The notes under the pieces are model-generated. The model saw only the letters and a list, made by a program, of their open reading frames with translations. It had not been told where the DNA came from and ran no database searches. Made by a program: the position numbers and the translations under genes. DNA of 24,133 nucleotides from JAJYKN01 sp035516155 (GTDB lineage: Bacteria; Nitrospirota; UBA9217), in assembly GCA_035516155.1 (NCBI GenBank), contig DATJAP010000009.1, positions 1 to 24,133 on the forward strand, written 5' to 3'. The first letter of the stretch is position 1. Each line of letters begins with the position of its first letter. Positions 1 through 7,826 of this stretch are shown in pieces.

Positions 1-522
1 CTTGAAAGGGTGGTATTCATTTTGTTGTCCTCCTTTTCGTTCAGTCTTGCCCCCTGTATTGCAGATCGCGTGCCAAAATGCAACTGCTTGAATTTGCGGG
101 AAACAGGGTGGCGCGAGTTTTTGCAGAGATGAGAAAGAGGGCAATTGCGTTGTTAATCATGCAAACGAAGCGGGTTTCTCCGAACGAATAGTTGTCTTCT
201 TCGGATAGCGCAGGCAGAAAGGGGGATGCAGGGAGCGCAAGATTCAACGCGAGGTTGCTGTCAGAACATGGTGCACCAGTTACAAAAGACAGCAACATGA
301 ACGATGATCTCGGGCTTGAGCAGGCGTGAGCGGAGATCGGGGGGGAATGTCGGCCGGGATCATGACGGTGTCGGTCGAGCCGCCAGGAAAGATCTCGTTC
401 ACGGTCATGCTTGTGCCTTCCAGTGTCCTGGGCCCAGACGATCGTCTCGGATTCAAGGGCTGCTTTGGCTCCACTAATTTAGGAAGATGCCAACACGCAA
501 TAAATGATGAACCGTTACCATG
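1..522. other. Stretch without a recognisable gene
   Basis: No reading frame here resembles a known family. Short open frames exist on both strands, none with a clear ribosome binding site or recognisable motif. On the minus strand the frame of the neighbouring nitroreductase stays open after its TGA stop, down to about position 280. The translated sequence there does not look like a continuation of the nitroreductase, which is already full length. Confidence 0.5.
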
Positions 523-1014
523 TCACCAGGATTGATGATGTACTTTCCGTTCGTCAAACCTGCTGGTTATGTTCTTTTCTCCCTCGGCGCTATAGCCGAC
601 AGGCACGCAGGAGAAGGGTTGAACGCTTTCCGGGATGTTCAAAAGCGAACGTATTGCTTTTGCGTTGTTTGGAAAAACAGTGCTCCAGACCGTGCTGAGG
701 CCTTTTGCATGAGCTGCGAGCAGAATATTCTGGGTTGCCGCCGCGCAGTCCTGCACAGAATAACCCTTTGCCTTTTCTGCGGTTAGGTCCTGACAGACAA
801 GGATGGCAACGGGGGCGCTTTTCGGCGTGTTACTATTGATGGTCAGGAACTCGTCAAGTACTTTCCCGGACATGACCACAAACTGCCATGCCTGCTCATT
901 GACAGCGGAAGGCGCATTCATAGCGGCTTCGAGTAAATCATGGATGTCCTTGTCGCTGACGGGAGTTGGCTTGAATTTTCGGACGCTACGACGCGTGTTG
1001 ATAGTTTTGAGCAT
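523..1014 (-). CDS. Nitroreductase family protein (FMN-dependent)
   Basis: This 163-residue protein fits the nitroreductase family, whose members bind FMN and reduce nitro compounds, quinones or similar acceptors with NAD(P)H in the cytoplasm. The N-terminal TRRSVRKF stretch, which contacts the FMN phosphate in the family, is followed by the usual alpha-helix with APSAVNEQAW at about residues 34-43. The C-terminus carries a typical RFDERKVHHQSW ending, so the protein looks complete. I chose the ATG at 1014 because an AAGGAG sits about 7 nt upstream; a longer in-frame start at 1062 lacks such a site and adds residues outside the family. It lies downstream of the molybdate transport genes on the same strand, separated by about 185 bp. 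The physiological substrate cannot be told. Confidence 0.85.
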   Translation of the reverse strand: MLKTINTRRSVRKFKPTPVSDKDIHDLLEAAMNAPSAVNEQAWQFVVMSGKVLDEFLTINSNTPKSAPVAILVCQDLTAEKAKGYSVQDCAAATQNILLAAHAKGLSTVWSTVFPNNAKAIRSLLNIPESVQPFSCVPVGYSAEGEKNITSRFDERKVHHQSW

Positions 1015-1027
1015 TTGACCACTCCTT

Positions 1028-1180
1028 TTAAGTCTCTGAAATACGGGTACGTTCAACAGCATTTTCCAGGAGGACGTTTATTTTGTCCTTCATCGTCACG
1101 AACAATTCCCCGGCATTCGTGAGATCCTTCTCCGGATACCTATAGGATCGCATCCGGATAAATATCTTGCACCACGTCAT
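1028..1180 (-). pseudogene. Short frame-broken coding stretch between modC-like gene and nitroreductase
   Basis: The minus strand holds a 50-codon frame (ATG at 1180, TAA at 1028) ending in KDKINVLLENAVERTRISET, which stops only 13 bp before the nitroreductase ATG. A second frame, continuing directly from the modC-like stop at 1200-1202 to a TAG at 1140-1142, reads SYDVVQDIYPDAIL and would join the first near PDAI/YRYPEKD if one base were restored. The two halves together look like the end of a small protein broken by a single-base change. The RYP motif and helical tail faintly recall HEPN-type proteins, but I do not recognise it firmly. It may also be a genuine 50-residue peptide. Confidence 0.3.
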
Positions 1181-1199
1181 AGGACTGGAGGCCGTACCA

Positions 1200-1958
1200 C
1201 TAATATTTGCTCATGCAAGGCAATGATTCGACAGACTGCAGCAACCTCTCCCGCGTGTTGACGAGTTGCTCTACTTCCCTGGATGCGGGATTGGTGAATA
1301 CTTCCTGCGGCGAACCCGATTGTGCAACACGGCCGTTTGCATAGACAATAATTTTATCCGCCATCGAGTATGCTTCAAGGATATCATGAGTAACAAACAC
1401 GAGAGGGATTGAAAACTCCCGGCGGATCTCTTGAAGAAAATGCTGCATCTCCGCCCGGAGCGGATTATCGAGCGCGGAAAAGGGTTCATCAAGGAGCAAG
1501 GCGTCCGGCCTCCTGATGAGTGCTCGTGCGAGCGCAACACGCTGTTTCTGCCCGCCCGATATCTCCGAAGGATATTTATCTTCGAGCCCGGTAATTTTAA
1601 ACGTTTCGAGCATGGTACCGGCTTGTTGCTCACGGTCGGCCTTGGACAATCCATGCGCCCCATAGAGGATGTTCTCTCGTATCGTCATATGCGGGAACAG
1701 TGCCAGGTCCTGGAAGACGTACCCGCACGATCGCTCCTGGGGCGGCAGGTTCCTGCCAGTTGAACCATCAAAAAAGGTTCTCTCGTTGAGATGAATAAAA
1801 CCACGGTCCGGAGAGAGGAGACCCGCGATCATCTGGAGGGTCAGGGATTTACCGGCTCCGGAACACCCAAAGAGCACAGCAAGCTCATTGCCGATTGTCC
1901 ACTCGGCATCAAGAGAAAAACCGTTCACGATCTTATTTACTTTAACTGATAACCCCAT
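1200..1958 (-). CDS. modC: Molybdate ABC transporter ATP-binding protein (ModC-like, short form)
   Basis: This is the ATPase subunit that powers molybdate (or tungstate) import at the inner face of the cytoplasmic membrane. All ABC motifs are present: Walker A GCSGAGKS (31-38), Q-loop VFQD (81-84), signature ISGGQ (133-137), Walker B LLLDEP (154-159) and the switch His in VFVTHD (H191). At 252 residues it lacks the C-terminal Mop/TOBE domain of the roughly 350-residue E. coli ModC, so it has no sign of the oxyanion-sensing regulatory domain; short ModC/TupC-like proteins of this kind are common. Its ATG directly abuts the modB stop codon, which indicates translational coupling. The assignment to molybdate rather than another oxyanion rests mainly on the modA and modB neighbours. 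Confidence 0.85.
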   Translation of the reverse strand: MGLSVKVNKIVNGFSLDAEWTIGNELAVLFGCSGAGKSLTLQMIAGLLSPDRGFIHLNERTFFDGSTGRNLPPQERSCGYVFQDLALFPHMTIRENILYGAHGLSKADREQQAGTMLETFKITGLEDKYPSEISGGQKQRVALARALIRRPDALLLDEPFSALDNPLRAEMQHFLQEIRREFSIPLVFVTHDILEAYSMADKIIVYANGRVAQSGSPQEVFTNPASREVEQLVNTRERLLQSVESLPCMSKY

Positions 1959-2624
1959 CTACAACACCCGCCTGCTCAGCTTACTGGCAACGTACAAGAA
2001 GAACCCCGAAAACAACGTGAATACCATAACCATGATGGCTGCCTGGGACCGGTCGCCGCTGCCTGCCGCAGAATAGATGGCCAACGGCATGGTGTTCGTC
2101 CTTCCAGGAATGTTCCCGGCAATCATCAGGGTCGCGCCAAACTCGCCCATAGCGCGTGCAAACGAAAGAATGGTACCGGCAACGATGCCTTTCCTCGCCA
2201 ACGGCAGAATGACTTTGAGGGCGGTCCGGTATTCGGAGTGTCCAAGCGTGTAGGACGCGCGGATGAGGTTTTCATCCACGGATTCGATAGCGGCGCGCGC
2301 CGTTTTCACCATGAGCGGCAGCGCTACCACGAACGATGCAAGTACCGCCGCGTACCAGGTGAACATGATACTCCACCCGGTCCAGGCATACAGGTACCGG
2401 CCAAGAAGCCCGTTCCTGCCGAACAGGACGATGAGGTAATAGCCCGTGACGGTGGGCGGCAGCACGAGCGGCAGCGTAAGAAGGATATCGAGCAGTTCCT
2501 TGCCGGGAAAGTTCTTCCGGGAAAGGAGGTAGGCGGCAGAAAGGCCCACCATCACGACCAGCACCGTCGCGACCGTTGCCACCTGCACGGAAAGTTTCAG
2601 GGAGAATAACAGGGAATCATCCAT
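1959..2624 (-). CDS. modB: Molybdate ABC transporter permease
   Basis: The 221-residue inner-membrane protein forms the channel of the molybdate importer. It shows about five hydrophobic segments, the LPLVLPPTVTGYYL stretch typical of ModB/CysT permeases, and the cytoplasmic coupling loop ending in FARAMGEFGATLMIAGN, the EAA-type motif that docks on the ATPase. I chose the ATG at 2624 (MDDSLLFS) because AGGAG lies 7 nt upstream; the in-frame start at 2654 adds ten charged residues unlike the family. The gene begins 34 bp after modA and abuts the modC-like gene, so the three form an operon. Confidence 0.92.
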   Translation of the reverse strand: MDDSLLFSLKLSVQVATVATVLVVMVGLSAAYLLSRKNFPGKELLDILLTLPLVLPPTVTGYYLIVLFGRNGLLGRYLYAWTGWSIMFTWYAAVLASFVVALPLMVKTARAAIESVDENLIRASYTLGHSEYRTALKVILPLARKGIVAGTILSFARAMGEFGATLMIAGNIPGRTNTMPLAIYSAAGSGDRSQAAIMVMVFTLFSGFFLYVASKLSRRVL

Positions 2625-2658
2625 TCTGTCGCTCCTGTTCTCCCCGCATGGCACAGGA

Positions 2659-3447
2659 CTACTTTGCCGACGCTATGGGCTTAAATCCATACTGGGAGAG
2701 TATTTTTTGGCCTTCCTCAGAGGTAACAAGGGCTACGAAGCTGTTTGCTGCTTGCTCGTTTTTCGTCCCTTTAACGACGGCAATGGGGTAAATGACGGGT
2801 TTATGGCTCGCTTCAGGCGCGGTCAAAATAATCTTGACTCCCTGCTGCCTCACCATCGCATCCGTTGAATAGACGACGCCGGCATCCACTTCCCCCCGAT
2901 ATACGTAATCAAGCACTTGCCTTACATTCTCGGTTAAAATCAGCTTGTTGTGTATCATATCAGATATCTTGTAATATTGGAATGTCTCGGCCGCATATCG
3001 TCCGGCCGGAACGGTTTTCGGATTCCCCATAGCGATTTTCTTTATCTCTGGCTTTTTGAGGTCCTCAAATGAGGGAATCGTGATCTTCGAGGACGAAGGA
3101 ACGATAAGAACCACGGTATTCGCGGCAAAGTTCGTTCTCGTATCCTTCACCACAAAACCCGCACTGTCGAGTTTATCCATGTCCTTAAGGGCGGCAGAGG
3201 CAAACACGTCGATCGGAGCGCCGCCCTTGATCTGCGTCACCAAATCCCCCGATGCGCCGAGGTTGAACAGGACCTTGGTGTTCTTGTTCCGCGACTCGTA
3301 AAGCTTGCCGATTTCTTCGAAGGCGTTTTTCAGGCTGATTGCTGCTGATACCGTCAGGTCCATGGTTGGCCCGGCAAGAGCGATGCCGACAGGGAGAACA
3401 GCCGAAAAAAACGAGATAACTAGCAATACAGCTAGTTTTTTAGTCAT
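2659..3447 (-). CDS. modA: Molybdate-binding periplasmic protein
   Basis: The 262-residue protein captures molybdate (possibly tungstate) in the periplasm and delivers it to ModB. A Sec signal peptide covers about residues 1-25 (KK, hydrophobic core, cleavage after ALA). The mature protein starts with the family's LTVSAAISLKNAF, and the oxyanion-binding regions are recognisable: the Ser in SAAISL, the Ser in GASGDLV, the GNPKTVPAGRYAAE loop, and EVDAGVVYSTDA, which supplies the Val and Tyr contacts known in ModA. The start is supported by GGGGAG about 8 nt upstream of the ATG. It is the first gene of the minus-strand operon. I saw no convincing ModE operator or Moco riboswitch upstream. Confidence 0.93.
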   Translation of the reverse strand: MTKKLAVLLVISFFSAVLPVGIALAGPTMDLTVSAAISLKNAFEEIGKLYESRNKNTKVLFNLGASGDLVTQIKGGAPIDVFASAALKDMDKLDSAGFVVKDTRTNFAANTVVLIVPSSSKITIPSFEDLKKPEIKKIAMGNPKTVPAGRYAAETFQYYKISDMIHNKLILTENVRQVLDYVYRGEVDAGVVYSTDAMVRQQGVKIILTAPEASHKPVIYPIAVVKGTKNEQAANSFVALVTSEEGQKILSQYGFKPIASAK

Positions 3448-3845
3448 GATTTTTTCTCCCCTTGTTCGTCGTCTCCAACGTGATTAGATAGCATTAACGT
3501 GTCTCGGTCGGAATTTGTCAGCAATGTTTGCTACGATCGTCAAGAATCGATGATCAGACTGTTCCAAATTTCTGCCACTGTCATGACAACGAGGGAGGCA
3601 AGATCAAGCAAGATAATTATATCTCAATTTTCAGGAGATTACGACAGGGCAGGAACCATGGATATGATGTGCAAACGAGCACTTGAACTTCAGGCGGAAA
3701 TTATTTGATTACCGGGCACAGGGATTAGCCGCAGGATTCTTCGGAAGGAGCATAACCCGAGGAAGGGTTGAAATCGACATAAAATCCTCATGCAAATGAT
3801 CGTTCTTTCCTTTATGATATAGTAAAGTTAATGGGTATTTGCAAT
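3448..3845. other. Intergenic region between divergent modA and selD
   Basis: This gap should contain the modA promoter, but no minus-strand -35/-10 pair of good quality stands out. A 69-codon plus-strand frame at 3499-3708 has no recognisable motif or strong ribosome binding site, and I do not call it. The selD promoter is described separately. Confidence 0.4.
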
Positions 3846-3874
3846 TTGACTGTCGGGCTGACAAACGGTATTGT
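3846..3874 (+). promoter_or_regulatory. Candidate sigma70-type promoter of selD
   Basis: TTGACT at 3846-3851 is followed after exactly 17 bp by TATTGT at 3869-3874. The implied transcription start near 3881 leaves a leader of about 25 nt before the chosen ATG at 3907, with GGAGG at 3894-3898. Confidence 0.5.
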
Positions 3875-3906
3875 TGGATATTATTCGGAAGGTGGAGGTG
3901 ATGGAT

Positions 3907-4962
3907 ATGGCGGACGAGAATGACCCGAGGGAGAAGTTCAGGCTGACGTCGCTCAGCCATGGTGCCGGCTGAGCCTGCAAGCTTGGTCCAAAGGTTTTGG
4001 ACCAGATTCTCCAGTCGCTCCCGAAGGTGACCGATCCGCGCGTGCTGGTGGGGACCGAAGACGATGCAGGTGTCTATCAACTCAGCGATGATACCGTGAT
4101 TGTTCAGACTGTGGATTTCTTCACCCCTATCGTGGACAATCCCCATGATTTCGGCGCGATTGCGGCAGCGAACGCGCTGTCCGACATTTACGCCATGGGC
4201 GCAAAGCCGCTCACTGCCCTGAACCTGGTGGCTTTTCCCAAGGACGGGCCGCTGGAGGTGCTCAGCGAGATCATTCGCGGCGGCGCCGAAAAGGCGCGGG
4301 AAGCGGGGGTCGTCATCATCGGAGGCCATTCCATCGACGATAAAGAGCCGAAGTATGGCATGGCCGTGACTGGAATCGCGCATCCGGCGAAACTGGCGCT
4401 CAAAAGCGGCGCCCGGCCGGGCGACGCACTCGTCCTGACCAAACCGCTCGGCATCGGCATCATCTCAACGGCGATCAAGGGAGGGAGGGCGCCGGAGAAC
4501 ATGATCGCAACGGCGACCGGGAACATGAAAACGCTGAACAGGGCCGCTTCAGACGCGATGGTCGAAATCGGCGTCAGGGGAGCAACGGACATTACCGGCT
4601 TCGGACTGCTTGGCCATCTGCACGAGATGCTTCATCGAAGCTGCGTCAGCGTGAAGCTGTCCCTGTCGCAAATTCCGGTCATTGAGGGCGTCCCGGCGCT
4701 GGCGAAGTTCAGTATTCCCGGCGGCACGCGGGCAAACCTGAAATACGTCAACGACAAGGTGAACTGGGCAGCGGGAATTACCGAGGAGGAAAAACTTATC
4801 CTCGCTGATGCCCAGACATCGGGAGGGCTTTTGATTTCGGTTGCGCACGGAAAGCTTGAAGCGCTTCTTGCCGGGCTCGCTGCGCGGGGTGTCGCAACGA
4901 AGGCCGTGATCGGAGAAGTCATTTCGGGTGAACCGGGCAGGATATATGTCAGCAAAGAATAA
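3907..4962 (+). CDS. selD: Selenide, water dikinase SelD, itself a selenoprotein (in-frame TGA = Sec)
   Basis: SelD makes selenophosphate from selenide and ATP, the selenium donor for Sec-tRNA and 2-selenouridine synthesis. Read from the ATG at 3907 the frame gives LTSLSHGAG, a TGA at 3970-3972, then ACKLGPKVLDQIL, matching the family's SHGAGCGCK active site with the catalytic Cys replaced by selenocysteine (residue 22) and the essential Lys three residues later (K25). The rest is a full PurM-like kinase: DDAGVYQL, TVDFFTPIVDNPHDFG, GGHSIDDKEP, TKPLGIGI, TDITGFGLLGHL and DAQTSGGLL. The length of 351 residues agrees with E. coli SelD (347). The start at 3907 has GGAGG 8 nt upstream; the ATG at 3901 lies only 2 nt from it. 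Ordinary gene calling would start at 3997, after the active site, and give a false truncated protein. Sec-containing SelD is known, for example in Haemophilus. Confidence 0.95.
3970..4005 (+). promoter_or_regulatory. Sec codon and candidate bacterial SECIS hairpin in selD
   Basis: The UGA at 3970-3972 is followed after 11 nt by a perfect 9-bp inverted repeat: TGGTCCAAA at 3984-3992 and TTTGGACCA at 3996-4004, with loop GGT and a further T-G pair outside. Bacterial SECIS elements are hairpins at just this distance inside the coding sequence, and the E. coli fdhF element also presents GGU in its apical loop for SelB. The hairpin codes for GPKVLD, so it is compatible with the SelD sequence. Confidence 0.85.
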
Positions 4963-5104
4963 GGGGATACAGGGGTAAGGGGCTGGTGCCCTCCTGCTAT
5001 GCAATAAGCAGCGTTACGGTGCCGTTCAAAGTCGTTCTGGATGTTTTTCTGCCCTTTCCTGTGTGGCGAAACAATAAGGGCCGTGGCGGGTTCGTGAATT
5101 ACGT

Positions 5105-5527
5105 TCAGTACGCGGGATTGTTCAAATCTTTGTTGATGCCCTGCATAAGCGCGGCAATAAGCCCGTCGGGGTCCGCGACCGAATTACAGCGTTTCGGCAA
5201 CTCGATCTGGCTCCGGATGTACTCTTCCTCCGGCCCGGTGAGATGCAGGAACTGGATCCCGGCCCGGTAGAGAGCACCGCTCTGCTTACACCATACCACT
5301 GTACCGCACTTTTGCCCGAAGACGCGGTCCTTCAGCAAAACGAGTCCCGGTTGAACCGGCTGATCAATTGCGATTCCAATGCCGATTACAGACAGATCCA
5401 CGATCCGGACAATATAAGTCGTCCACTGAAGATCCCTGAACGAAATAACGTCCAGGGAACAAGTGCGCTCTGTGGCTGCGATATAGCGCCTTACGCCCAT
5501 TCTCTGATTTTGTCTTTTTTCATCCAT
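5105..5527 (-). CDS. PilZ domain protein (probable c-di-GMP receptor)
   Basis: The 140-residue protein consists of one PilZ-like domain, a fold that usually binds cyclic di-GMP and controls motility, exopolysaccharide or attachment. The two c-di-GMP-binding signatures are visible: an RxxxR at R9-R13 (RMGVR) and D-x-S-x-x-G at 44-49 (DLSVIG). The C-terminal 30 residues contain no known domain. I use the ATG at 5527; a TTG at 5536 is also possible, and neither has a strong ribosome binding site. It follows the second PilZ gene on the same strand by 81 bp, so the two may be co-transcribed. Confidence 0.7.
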   Translation of the reverse strand: MDEKRQNQRMGVRRYIAATERTCSLDVISFRDLQWTTYIVRIVDLSVIGIGIAIDQPVQPGLVLLKDRVFGQKCGTVVWCKQSGALYRAGIQFLHLTGPEEEYIRSQIELPKRCNSVADPDGLIAALMQGINKDLNNPAY

Positions 5528-5608
5528 GATAGACAAAGCATCACAATTTTACATGGCCCGTCAATACCGTTCCACGCATGTTTCGGATGGAGGGTTCAAG
5601 GAAGATTT

Positions 5609-6292
5609 CTATTTTTTTAACTCTTTCGCTACGAATGCCTCGATAGCCGACCGGGCGTCCGGACCCAGGTCCGTGAATTTCACCCCGTACAGACAGATTC
5701 CCGGTTCGGCTGTCTGTTTGACGATCCGTTCAACGACACCGCGGGCGCTAATGCGCATGCCGTCGGGGAGATAGAAGGAGAATGTGATGCGGTCGCCCTG
5801 CGCAAGAAAATCCTTGGCTCTGATCAGCATGCCCGTCGAGCTGATGTCTTCGGTGTGGTGCAGGAACGGCTTGTTGTTGAATTTGCCTTCAACAGCGACG
5901 TTGAGCGTGACCCGGTAAGGCCGCCGCGGAGCGATATCGAGGAGCTGCAACAACCTGGCATGAAGCCCGGCTTTATCGACCGGCATAATGAAGACCGAGT
6001 TGGGGGCGCACTGTTTGCATCGTGCCTGGTGCATAACGTTGTCCTCGCAGATGATGATGGTCGAGACTTTTCGTAGATCCTTGGCTTCCCGTATGGTGTT
6101 GAACAGATCCTCGATTCTCATGCCGGGCAGGTCTACTCTCGCAATGATGAGATCGGCTTTTTCTTTTCGATGAATATTCAGCATCTCGTCAGTGGTTTCC
6201 GCCGTCAAGACAGCCACGTCCTCACGGTCGGCCATCGCGTCGTTCTTGAGGTATTGGCGGTTCAGATCATCCGAGGTCAGTATTTTCTTCAT
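5609..6292 (-). CDS. Degenerate receiver domain fused to a PilZ domain
   Basis: The 227-residue protein has two parts. Residues 1-120 resemble a response-regulator receiver (KADLIIARVDLPGM corresponds to the usual DLIILD..MPGM strand), but the phospho-acceptor Asp position is Arg52 and the conserved Lys region reads FIMPVD, so phosphorylation by the normal route is unlikely. A CKQC pair (C92, C95) sits just before that strand. Residues 121-225 are a PilZ domain with RxxxR (RRPYR, 123-127) and DISSTG (149-154), consistent with c-di-GMP binding. The ATG at 6292 has AGAGG about 7 nt upstream. It probably works as a cytoplasmic c-di-GMP effector whose receiver half serves as an interaction or sensing module. 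No partner is encoded nearby. Confidence 0.8.
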   Translation of the reverse strand: MKKILTSDDLNRQYLKNDAMADREDVAVLTAETTDEMLNIHRKEKADLIIARVDLPGMRIEDLFNTIREAKDLRKVSTIIICEDNVMHQARCKQCAPNSVFIMPVDKAGLHARLLQLLDIAPRRPYRVTLNVAVEGKFNNKPFLHHTEDISSTGMLIRAKDFLAQGDRITFSFYLPDGMRISARGVVERIVKQTAEPGICLYGVKFTDLGPDARSAIEAFVAKELKK

Positions 6293-6545
6293 CGTCGGCC
6301 TCTCTCTTCTCCGTGCAGGCGGTTAGATAGGGGATATCACGATTCTCTCTTCCGCGCAAACTGCCGCGGCGGCTGCACGCGGGGGAAAATACCTGGTCAT
6401 ACTGTATCACAAACCTCCTCCAAACAGCGGGCTTCCTGCGGAATGTATAATAAAAGAGCGGTGCGACTCGAAACGCGGTACTAAGGGAAGCCGCGGGAGA
6501 AACAGTGGAATAAGCGAGGAAATGTAACGCATGAGAAAGAAAATG

Positions 6546-7364
6546 TTAAAGGCTTTTATCAGTCCTGCGGTTCACCTTTCTACCGATGTTTTTCTTGGAG
6601 GGATCGTCAGTCAGGAGAAGTGCGCCGTCTTCATCGTACCCGATATAGATGGTGTACCGCGGACCTGCCGGACGTCCGGTCCCGTCGTAGATTTTCAGGA
6701 CCCTCTGCACATAATCCTGCGTTTCGCGGAAGGGGGGGACGGTTCCCCACTTCTGGACAGCGGTCTCTCCTGAATTGTAGGCGGCAAGGGCGAGCGAGAG
6801 GTTGCCCTCATAGCGGTCGAGCAGATACCGGAGATATTTCACCCCGCCGTCGATGTTTTCATCGGGGCTGAATATATTGCGCACTTTCAGGTCGACAGCG
6901 GTCTGCGGCATGAGCTGCATCAATCCCATTGCGCCTCTACTTGACAAGGCGTAGGGATTGAAGTCCGATTCGACTTTGACCATCGCATGGACAAGCGCCG
7001 GATCCACGCCGTGGCGGTAGCACGCGCTGTTGATGATCTCGGTGTACGAAGAGTCGGGCGTGTTTTCTTTCGACGATGACCGGGCCGATTCAGTTGGCCG
7101 GGAATCGGAACGTCGCACATCTTCGGGCCGGGTCACACGCTTTGATTCGGTTTTTACTTTCCGGTATTTTTTAGCGTTCCCAACCCCGACATTGCTGAAG
7201 TGAATAATGCCGTTTTCGTCGGTATACTGGTATATGTCGGCGAATGCCTGCCGGAAGGGGATACAGAGAAGAACGGTGATTCCACAGACCATGGTTAACC
7301 GGCGCAGCACGAGCCACTTCCCGGACAGAATAAAACGCAATGAGTTTTCGGATCGTTTATCCAT
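6546..7364 (-). CDS. Lytic transglycosylase, SLT domain with N-terminal DUF4124
   Basis: The protein cleaves the MurNAc-GlcNAc bond of peptidoglycan in the periplasm, leaving 1,6-anhydro ends. A hydrophobic stretch at about residues 24-42 ending in QAFA is an export signal. Residues 43-75 (DIYQYTDENGIIHFSN) are a DUF4124 domain. After a Ser/Arg-rich linker comes the Slt35/Slt70-type catalytic domain at about 106-228, with the catalytic Glu in VKVESDFNPYA (E132), GLMQLMP (147-153) and AAYNSG (194-199). The start is uncertain: the consensus promoter would begin transcription about 8 nt before the ATG at 7364, so either the message is nearly leaderless or translation starts at the GTG at 7310, which has GGGAAG upstream and gives a more ordinary signal peptide. 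Confidence 0.9.
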   Translation of the reverse strand: MDKRSENSLRFILSGKWLVLRRLTMVCGITVLLCIPFRQAFADIYQYTDENGIIHFSNVGVGNAKKYRKVKTESKRVTRPEDVRRSDSRPTESARSSSKENTPDSSYTEIINSACYRHGVDPALVHAMVKVESDFNPYALSSRGAMGLMQLMPQTAVDLKVRNIFSPDENIDGGVKYLRYLLDRYEGNLSLALAAYNSGETAVQKWGTVPPFRETQDYVQRVLKIYDGTGRPAGPRYTIYIGYDEDGALLLTDDPSKKNIGRKVNRRTDKSL

Positions 7365-7378
7365 ATATAATGACTGTT

Positions 7379-7408
7379 ATTATATAGTAATAAAAACCGG
7401 TTTGTCAA
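7379..7408 (-). promoter_or_regulatory. Consensus sigma70 promoter of the lytic transglycosylase gene
   Basis: On the minus strand TTGACA (7403-7408) and TATAAT (7379-7384) are separated by 18 bp; both hexamers match the consensus perfectly. The transcription start would fall near 7372, very close to the first ATG at 7364. Confidence 0.7.
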
Positions 7409-7718
7409 TCGAACATAGTATTGAAAGTATTGGAAAAAGCCCAAAACGGTAGTTTCGTTTTTCATTCATTTTACTATTCAAATATTGGTAATCTCTGCGC
7501 CGATCCCTGAGGTGCCTGAAAGTCCTTCCTAATAGTCATATATCGGCAATTTGGCGGAATTCTTAAGTGGTTCCGCAGTTGGAACAACGCGGCAGGATCA
7601 TGGCATCAGATCCGCCCCAAAATCAATGTCTTTATGCGAAAGGCCAGAATTTACTATAGAACCCGACGTTCAAAAATAATATGCATAATTAATACCAATT
7701 ATGTCCTTTTCATTTCCC
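7409..7718. other. AT-rich intergenic stretch between divergent genes
   Basis: No gene is seen. The stretch lies between the minus-strand transglycosylase promoter and the plus-strand promoter at 7719. It is richer in A and T than the flanking genes, as expected for a divergent control region. I see no clear operator. Confidence 0.4.
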
Positions 7719-7746
7719 TTGACTCCGCTCCGGGAAGAGCTATAGT
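7719..7746 (+). promoter_or_regulatory. Candidate sigma70-type promoter for the small plus-strand genes
   Basis: TTGACT (7719-7724) and TATAGT (7741-7746) are separated by 16 bp and lie 80 bp upstream of the gene at 7827. Confidence 0.5.
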
Positions 7747-7826
7747 TCATATATAAACAGGACTGATCTAATCCTGTTGCAAGTGCGAAAGGTGCGGGTA
7801 AGGCAGTGCATGCAAGGAGGAAGGCT

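Noticed and set aside
280..522. Possible read-through extension of the nitroreductase past its TGA (Sec candidate)
   Set aside because: The nitroreductase is complete at the TGA, the downstream translation is unlike the family, and I see no SECIS-like hairpin at the right distance.
3448..3600. Moco riboswitch or ModE operator upstream of modA
   Set aside because: I could not find the paired elements or a ModE-type palindrome with any confidence.
3709..4383. A 224-codon minus-strand frame overlapping the start of selD
   Set aside because: It lies antisense to conserved SelD sequence, has no recognisable motif and is explained as a shadow of the real gene.
3997..4962. selD starting at the ATG at 3997
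   Set aside because: That start removes the conserved SHGAG-x-xCK active site, which is present upstream in the same frame once TGA is read as Sec.
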